A stretch of DNA of 8,811 nucleotides, from assembly GCA_964394815.1 (NCBI GenBank), contig CAYMZC010000105.1, positions 1 through 8,811 of the forward strand. The letters are read 5' to 3'. Under the pieces are notes generated by a model. The model was not told the DNA's origin, made no database searches, and saw only the letters and a list, made by a program, of their open reading frames with translations. Positions 5,086 through 8,811 of this stretch are shown here, piece by piece; position 1 is the first letter of the stretch; every line of letters begins with the position of its first letter. A program made the translations under genes and the position numbers. This DNA is from Sandaracinobacteroides sp964394815 (GTDB taxonomy: Bacteria; Pseudomonadota; Alphaproteobacteria; Sphingomonadales; Sphingomonadaceae).

Positions 5086-6402
5086 TCAGGCTTTGCCGAA
5101 CACCCGCTCGAAAATGACGTCCAGGCGGGCGAAATGATGGTCAAGCGTGAACAGCGCGTCGAGTTCGGCGGGCGACAGCTTCGTCGTCACGTCCGGGTCG
5201 GCGCCCAGCAGATCCCGCAGCTGCAGCGTGCCGTCCGATTCCCAGACCTTCATCGCATTGCGCTGGACGATGCTGTAGCTGTCCTCGCGCGAAACGCCGG
5301 CCTGGGTCAGCGCCAGAAGCACCCGCTGCGAATGGATCAGCCCGCCCATCCGGTTCATGTTCTTCAGCATCCGCTCGGGGTAGATCAGCAGCTTGTCGAT
5401 CACGCCCGTCAGCCGCGCCAGCGCGAAATCGAGCGTGATGGTGGCATCCGGACCGATTCCGCGCTCGACGGAGGAGTGGGAAATGTCCCGCTCGTGCCAC
5501 AGGGCCACATTTTCCAGCGCCGGCGTCACGGCCGAGCGCACCAGCCGGGCAAGGCCCGTCAGATTTTCGGTCAGCACCGGGTTGCGCTTGTGCGGCATCG
5601 CCGACGAGCCCTTCTGCCCGGGCGAGAAATATTCCTCGGCTTCCAGCACCTCGGTGCGCTGCAGGTGGCGGATCTCGGTCGCCAGCCGCTCGACGGAAGA
5701 GGCGATCACCCCAAGCGCCGCGAAATACATGGCATGGCGATCACGCGGGATCACCTGTGTGGAAATCGGCTCCGGCGTCAGGCCCATCCTGGCCGCGACA
5801 TGCGCTTCCACGCGCGGATCGATGTTGGCGAAGGTGCCGACGGCGCCGGAAATGGCGCAAGTGGCGATTTCGGCGCGGGCGGCGCGAAGCCGGTCGCGGC
5901 AGCGGTCAAATTCCGCATAGGCCTGCGCCAGCTTGAACCCGAAGGTCACCGGCTCGGCATGGATGCCGTGGCTGCGGCCGATGGTGGGCGTATGCCGGTG
6001 CTCCATCGCGCGGCGGCGGATGGCGTCCAGCAGCGCGTCCATATCGGCGAGCAGGATGTCCGTCGCCCGTGTCAGCTGCACGGCAAGGCAGGTATCGAGC
6101 ACGTCGGACGATGTCATGCCCTGGTGCATGAAGCGGGCTTCCTCGCCCACCTGCTCGGCAACCCAGGTCAGGAAGGCGATGACATCATGCTTGGTCACCG
6201 CCTCGATGGCGTCGATCGCAGCCACGTCGATGGCGGGCTTCGTCGCCCACCACGCCCAGAGCGCATCCGCCGCCGATTGCGGAACGACGCCAAGGCTTGC
6301 GAGCGCTTCGGTCGCATGGGCCTCGATCTCGAACCAGATGCTGAACTTCGTTTCGGGCGACCAGATGGCCACCATCTCGGGGCGGGAATAACGCGGGATC
6401 AT
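5086..6402 (-). CDS. purB: Adenylosuccinate lyase
   Basis: PurB catalyses two beta-eliminations releasing fumarate: SAICAR to AICAR in purine synthesis, and adenylosuccinate to AMP. The 438-residue protein is of standard length for the Bacillus-like short subfamily. It shows KHDVIAFL (71-78), MTSSDVLDTCLAVQL (96-110), GRSHGIHAEPVTFGFKLA (142-159) with the catalytic histidine region, and the fumarase/aspartase superfamily signature GSSAMPHKRNP (265-275) on the mobile loop with the catalytic serine. ERDISHSSVER (304-314) is also conserved. The ATG at 6402 is followed by the family-typical MIPRYSRPEM. Only a weak AGGG lies upstream. It stands between phoD and ffh on the same strand, with no functional link to either, so the adjacency is probably just chromosomal order. 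Confidence 0.97.
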   Translation of the reverse strand: MIPRYSRPEMVAIWSPETKFSIWFEIEAHATEALASLGVVPQSAADALWAWWATKPAIDVAAIDAIEAVTKHDVIAFLTWVAEQVGEEARFMHQGMTSSDVLDTCLAVQLTRATDILLADMDALLDAIRRRAMEHRHTPTIGRSHGIHAEPVTFGFKLAQAYAEFDRCRDRLRAARAEIATCAISGAVGTFANIDPRVEAHVAARMGLTPEPISTQVIPRDRHAMYFAALGVIASSVERLATEIRHLQRTEVLEAEEYFSPGQKGSSAMPHKRNPVLTENLTGLARLVRSAVTPALENVALWHERDISHSSVERGIGPDATITLDFALARLTGVIDKLLIYPERMLKNMNRMGGLIHSQRVLLALTQAGVSREDSYSIVQRNAMKVWESDGTLQLRDLLGADPDVTTKLSPAELDALFTLDHHFARLDVIFERVFGKA

Positions 6403-6477
6403 GGCCGCTGGCCCTAGCCCCCGCGCGGCCCGGAGGCAAGCCGCCCGAAAAGCCGCCCTTTCTTCACCCTGGCGCCA
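6403..6477 (-). other. phoD-purB gap with a wobble hairpin and a short direct repeat
   Basis: The 75 bases hold a 7-bp stem with one U-G pair (arms 6431-6437 and 6417-6423, 7-base loop) shortly before purB. They also hold a 9-base direct repeat AAGCCGCCC at 6438-6446 and 6450-6458. No T-run follows the stem, so termination after phoD is not demonstrated. I see no clear purB promoter here. Confidence 0.35.
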
Positions 6478-8106
6478 TCATCCCATCACCAGAGACCGCC
6501 GCCCGGCAAGCGTCCGCCCGCGCACGACTGCCGCGAGCTTAGGCGCGCGCACTGTGGCCGGCCCGGTGAAGCGCCACTCGCATACTGCCTCCGCGGGTGT
6601 CAGCGTCACCTGCATATAGCCCCGCCGCCCGGTATCGGCCCATTTCAGCGTGGGGTTGGCAGCGGTCAGCGCCCCCGCGACTGCCGCCGGCGGCGTTGAA
6701 GTAAGATAGGCCTCGAAGCCCGGCGAGCTGACCGACTGGCCAGCGAACTCCACGCCCACCGGCCGGCCCATGTGCAGCAGGTCGCTCGCCCAGGCGTTGT
6801 GGCTGTCGCCCGCCAGCACCACGAGATCCGTTCCGTGGCGCTGGGCGGTCGCCAGCAACCGTGCGCGCGCCGCCGGATAGCCATCCCAGGCATCGAGGTT
6901 CATGGGCAGCCCCACCTGCGAGGCCAGCCCGGCCCCCTTCAGGAAGGCCGCCAGCTGCGCGGGCGGGTTCGGCCCGGCCAGCCGCACGGCATCCGGCGGC
7001 AGCTTCAGTTCGCCCATCACCACCTGCTGCGCCAGCACCTGCCAGCGCACGCCCCGCCGGGCCGCGCCCTCCATTTCGGCGAACAGCCATTTTTCCTGCG
7101 CCAGCCCGAGGAGCTGCCGCCCCCCCGCCAGCCATTCCTCGTCCCGAAGGCGCTTCAGCCCGGCCATGGCATCGCTGCCGCTGCGGATCGCGCGGGCGAC
7201 ATCCAGCGGCTCTTCCCGGCCGGATACGCGCGTGTCCAGCCGGTAGAGCGTTGCCAGCCGGCCGATGTCATAGCGCGCCCACACCGCATCCGACACAGGC
7301 ATCCAGTCCCGGTAGGCGGCGATGGCGGCCGCCATGCGGTCAGCCCAGGGGCCCTCGCTTGCCGGGTCGTGATTTTCCGCGCCGCGCATCCAGGCATCAT
7401 TGGCCAGTTCATGGTCATCCCACAGGGTGATGGCGGGAAATGCGGCATGGATCGCCTGGAGGTCGGGGTCCGCCCGGTAACTGCGATAGCGCGCCCAGTA
7501 ATCTTCGCGGCGGATGATCTCGTGCGCCGGCTCGATGACGCGGCCGGCCACGGCCTGCTGCGCCGACGGGTAGGTTCCGCGCGGATATTCATAGATATAG
7601 TCGCCCACATGGACCATCAGGTCGATGTCGTCCGCGGCGACGGCATGGCCATAGGCGTTGAACCAGCCAAAGGGCAGGTTGGAGCAGGAAAAGACCCCCA
7701 GCCTGAAGGCGTTCGGGCTTCCCTCGGGCAGGGTCTTCGTCCGCCCGACGGGGGACTTCGTCTTGCCCGGCCCCAGCCAGCGGTAGAAATAGGTCCGCCC
7801 CGGCGCGAGGCCTTCCACCCTGGCGCGTGCCGTCCAGTCCCGCCCCGGCTCCGCAAGCGCCTCGGCCACCACGCGGCTGCGCGCCATGCGCGGGTCGGCG
7901 GAAATTTCCAGCCGCAACGGCACGGGCCTGTCGCCACCGGCGGCAAAGCGCGTCCAGAACAGCATGGAGGTCTGGCCCGGCTCGCCGGTCGCCACGCCAT
8001 GGGTGAAGCCCGCCACGGGCGCGGCAGCCCGCGCCAGGCCGGGCAGGAAAAGCCCCCCCAGCGCCGCGCCAGCCAGAAGATCCCGCCGTCCGATTCCGCT
8101 GTTCAT
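6478..8106 (-). CDS. phoD: Tat-exported PhoD-family alkaline phosphatase / phosphodiesterase
   Basis: PhoD enzymes are secreted calcium- and iron-dependent phosphatases that release phosphate from mono- and diesters. From the ATG at 8106 the product is 542 residues. A twin-arginine signal comes first: GIGRRDLLAGAALGGLFLPG (4-23), with likely cleavage after ARA near residue 27. A PhoD-type N-terminal beta domain follows (about 30-130). The metallophosphatase domain then shows FSCSN with the iron-ligand cysteine (Cys141), VHVGDYIYEYPRGTYPS (165-181), LWDDHELAND (228-237) and VLAGDSHNAW (430-439). Start choice: GGAG (8117-8114) lies 7 bases before this ATG but only 1 base before the next ATG upstream (8112). 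Longer readings to 8205 would put extra residues before the Tat motif. Substrate range cannot be read from sequence, and no Pho-box is evident. Confidence 0.92.
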   Translation of the reverse strand: MNSGIGRRDLLAGAALGGLFLPGLARAAAPVAGFTHGVATGEPGQTSMLFWTRFAAGGDRPVPLRLEISADPRMARSRVVAEALAEPGRDWTARARVEGLAPGRTYFYRWLGPGKTKSPVGRTKTLPEGSPNAFRLGVFSCSNLPFGWFNAYGHAVAADDIDLMVHVGDYIYEYPRGTYPSAQQAVAGRVIEPAHEIIRREDYWARYRSYRADPDLQAIHAAFPAITLWDDHELANDAWMRGAENHDPASEGPWADRMAAAIAAYRDWMPVSDAVWARYDIGRLATLYRLDTRVSGREEPLDVARAIRSGSDAMAGLKRLRDEEWLAGGRQLLGLAQEKWLFAEMEGAARRGVRWQVLAQQVVMGELKLPPDAVRLAGPNPPAQLAAFLKGAGLASQVGLPMNLDAWDGYPAARARLLATAQRHGTDLVVLAGDSHNAWASDLLHMGRPVGVEFAGQSVSSPGFEAYLTSTPPAAVAGALTAANPTLKWADTGRRGYMQVTLTPAEAVCEWRFTGPATVRAPKLAAVVRGRTLAGRRSLVMG

Positions 8107-8198
8107 GTCCATGCTCCGCATTATCCGGGCGCGGTCTTTCGCAGCATAGCATGACAGCAGCATTGCAGCCCGCGCACCCTGCGGCCACAACAGCCGAT
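8107..8198. promoter_or_regulatory. Divergent intergenic region with a weak leftward promoter candidate
   Basis: These 92 bases separate divergent phoD and the DUF2256 gene. On the minus strand TTGTGG (8190-8185) and TGCAAT (8167-8162) are 17 bases apart, matching consensus at three and four positions. They would give a phoD leader of about 50 bases. For the rightward genes I see only poorer matches and no Shine-Dalgarno. No long inverted repeat typical of a shared operator was found. Confidence 0.3.
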
Positions 8199-8372
8199 AT
8201 GCCACGCATGCGCAAGAAAGCGGATCTGCCCAGCAAGACCTGCGCCCACTGCGGCCGCCCCTTCAGCTGGCGCCGGAAATGGTCGCGCGTCTGGGACGAG
8301 GTGCGCTATTGTTCGGATGCGTGCCGCAGCGGCAGGATGCCGAAGGCGGCCACGGGAAACAGCGGCAACTGA
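8199..8372 (+). CDS. DUF2256 small four-cysteine protein
   Basis: This is a 57-residue basic protein matching DUF2256 by eye: LPSKTCAHCGRPFSWRRKW (10-28) followed by VWDEVRYCSDACR (31-43). Cysteines 15, 18, 38 and 42 form a CxxC...CxxxC pattern expected to bind zinc; the function is unknown. The ATG at 8199 (MPRMRKK) was chosen because the lysine-rich start just before LPSK resembles the family. ATG 8208 is equally possible. The longer reading from 8151 adds 16 Ala/Thr/Pro residues lying in the phoD upstream region. No ribosome site is visible for any of them. It is followed 31 bases later by the aldolase-like gene on the same strand, so the two may be co-transcribed. The family is confident; role and exact start are not. 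Confidence 0.85.
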   Translation: MPRMRKKADLPSKTCAHCGRPFSWRRKWSRVWDEVRYCSDACRSGRMPKAATGNSGN

Positions 8373-8403
8373 GGGCGCGAGACGCCGAAGGGGAGAGACA
8401 AGA

Positions 8404-8811
8404 ATGGCAACGCAACTGAAACCGCCGGCCGATGTCCGGCAGCAGGTCTCGGACGAGGAATGGGCCCTGCGCGAGGATCTCGCCTGCGCCTACCGGCTGG
8501 TCGCCCATCATGGCTGGGACGATCTGATCTTCACCCATCTCTCGGTCCGGGTTCCGGGGCCGGAGCATCACTTCCTCATCAACCCCTACAACCTGATGTT
8601 CGAGGAAATCACCGCGTCCTCGCTGGTGAAGATCGACCTTCACGGCAACCCGGTGATGGAAACGCCCTACATGACCAACCCGGCGGGCTTCACCATCCAC
8701 TCCGCCATCCACATGGCGCGCGAGGATGCGCATGCCGTCATGCACCTGCACACGCCGCACGGGCAGGCGGTGTCGGCGCAGGCCGATGGGCTGATGCCCC
8801 TCACCCAGACA
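8404..8811 (+). CDS. Class II aldolase/adducin family protein (partial, runs off the right edge)
   Basis: The first 136 codons are present, starting MATQLKPPADVRQQ. The ATG has a strong AGGGGAG (8389-8395) with 8 bases of spacing. The fold signature is clear: LACAYRLVAHHGWDDLIFTH (26-45), FLINPYNLMFEEITASSLVK (57-76), then TNPAGFTIHSAIHMAR (91-106) and AVMHLHTPHGQAVSAQADGL (111-130). His114 and His116 align with the first two zinc ligands of fuculose-phosphate aldolase. The position aligned with that enzyme's catalytic glutamate appears to be glycine (Gly95), as in adducin-type members, so sugar-phosphate aldolase activity should not be assumed. Substrate is unknown. It lies 31 bases after the DUF2256 gene. 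Confidence 0.88.
   Translation, partial: MATQLKPPADVRQQVSDEEWALREDLACAYRLVAHHGWDDLIFTHLSVRVPGPEHHFLINPYNLMFEEITASSLVKIDLHGNPVMETPYMTNPAGFTIHSAIHMAREDAHAVMHLHTPHGQAVSAQADGLMPLTQT

Noticed and set aside
4934..5137. 67-codon plus-strand frame between ffh and purB
   Set aside because: Overlaps the purB 3' end, no ribosome site, and the composition looks like translated non-coding GC-rich DNA.
4492..6417. Long plus-strand open frame (641 codons) opposite ffh and purB, and similar ones at 3393-4952 and 6772-8154
   Set aside because: They lie opposite well-identified genes, cross gene boundaries, have Arg/His/Ala-rich translations with no domain, and are expected from GC-rich third codon positions.
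8107..8205. 33-residue extension of the PhoD-like protein
   Set aside because: Would bury the Tat motif and overlap the divergent gene; GGAG spacing points to ATG 8106.
8263..8760. Minus-strand 165-codon frame at the right end
   Set aside because: Antisense to the DUF2256 gene and the class II aldolase, both of which have recognisable domains.
1..8811. Defence system, mobile element, CRISPR or phage signal
   Set aside because: No transposase, integrase, nuclease or repeat-spacer structure. Gene content is core and base composition is even apart from the short ffh-rpsP gap.

Overview
The window is GC-rich chromosomal DNA, consistent with an alphaproteobacterium and most likely Sphingomonadales. 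This rests on gene order, on TolQ and PhoD sequence style, and on the alanine/glutamate-tailed S16; I recognised it by eye and made no database search. Almost all of it is housekeeping core genome. I see no tRNA, rRNA, CRISPR array, insertion sequence, integrase or attachment site, and no gap longer than about 200 bases.

Layout. From 1 to 8106 every gene lies on the minus strand, so transcription runs right to left: a Tat-exported PhoD-family phosphatase (8106-6478), purB (6402-5086), then ffh (4883-3420), rpsP (3368-2934), rimM (2930-2430), trmD (2430-1741), rplS (1657-1271), ybgC (1263-814), tolQ (715-26) and the first codons of tolR (26-1, running off the edge). From about 8199 transcription is rightward: a small four-cysteine DUF2256 protein (8199-8372) and the first 136 codons of an adducin-like class II aldolase (8404 to the edge).

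How the genes work together. ffh-rpsP-rimM-trmD-rplS is the classic translation/secretion cluster: the SRP GTPase for co-translational membrane targeting, two ribosomal proteins, the 30S maturation factor that acts with S16, and the tRNA m1G37 methyltransferase. It runs directly into ybgC-tolQ-tolR, the start of the Tol-Pal envelope operon. Gaps are 1-base overlaps to 98 bases, so all or most may be one transcription unit. The best promoter candidate is a TTGACT-17-GATAGG pair upstream of ffh. purB (purine synthesis) and phoD (phosphate scavenging, periplasmic) lie upstream on the same strand but are functionally separate. The right-hand pair is divergent from phoD across a 92-base region.

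Points of interest are at fine scale: mutually exclusive stem-loops between trmD and rplS; an AT-rich leader with repeated CAAGAC before rpsP; repeated TGATG stop-start junctions, including very short upstream frames before ffh and tolQ; rpsP and rimM lying in one frame separated by TGA-TCC-TTG; and a 31-base in-frame repeat inside the ffh M domain. I did not find a convincing undescribed multi-gene system.
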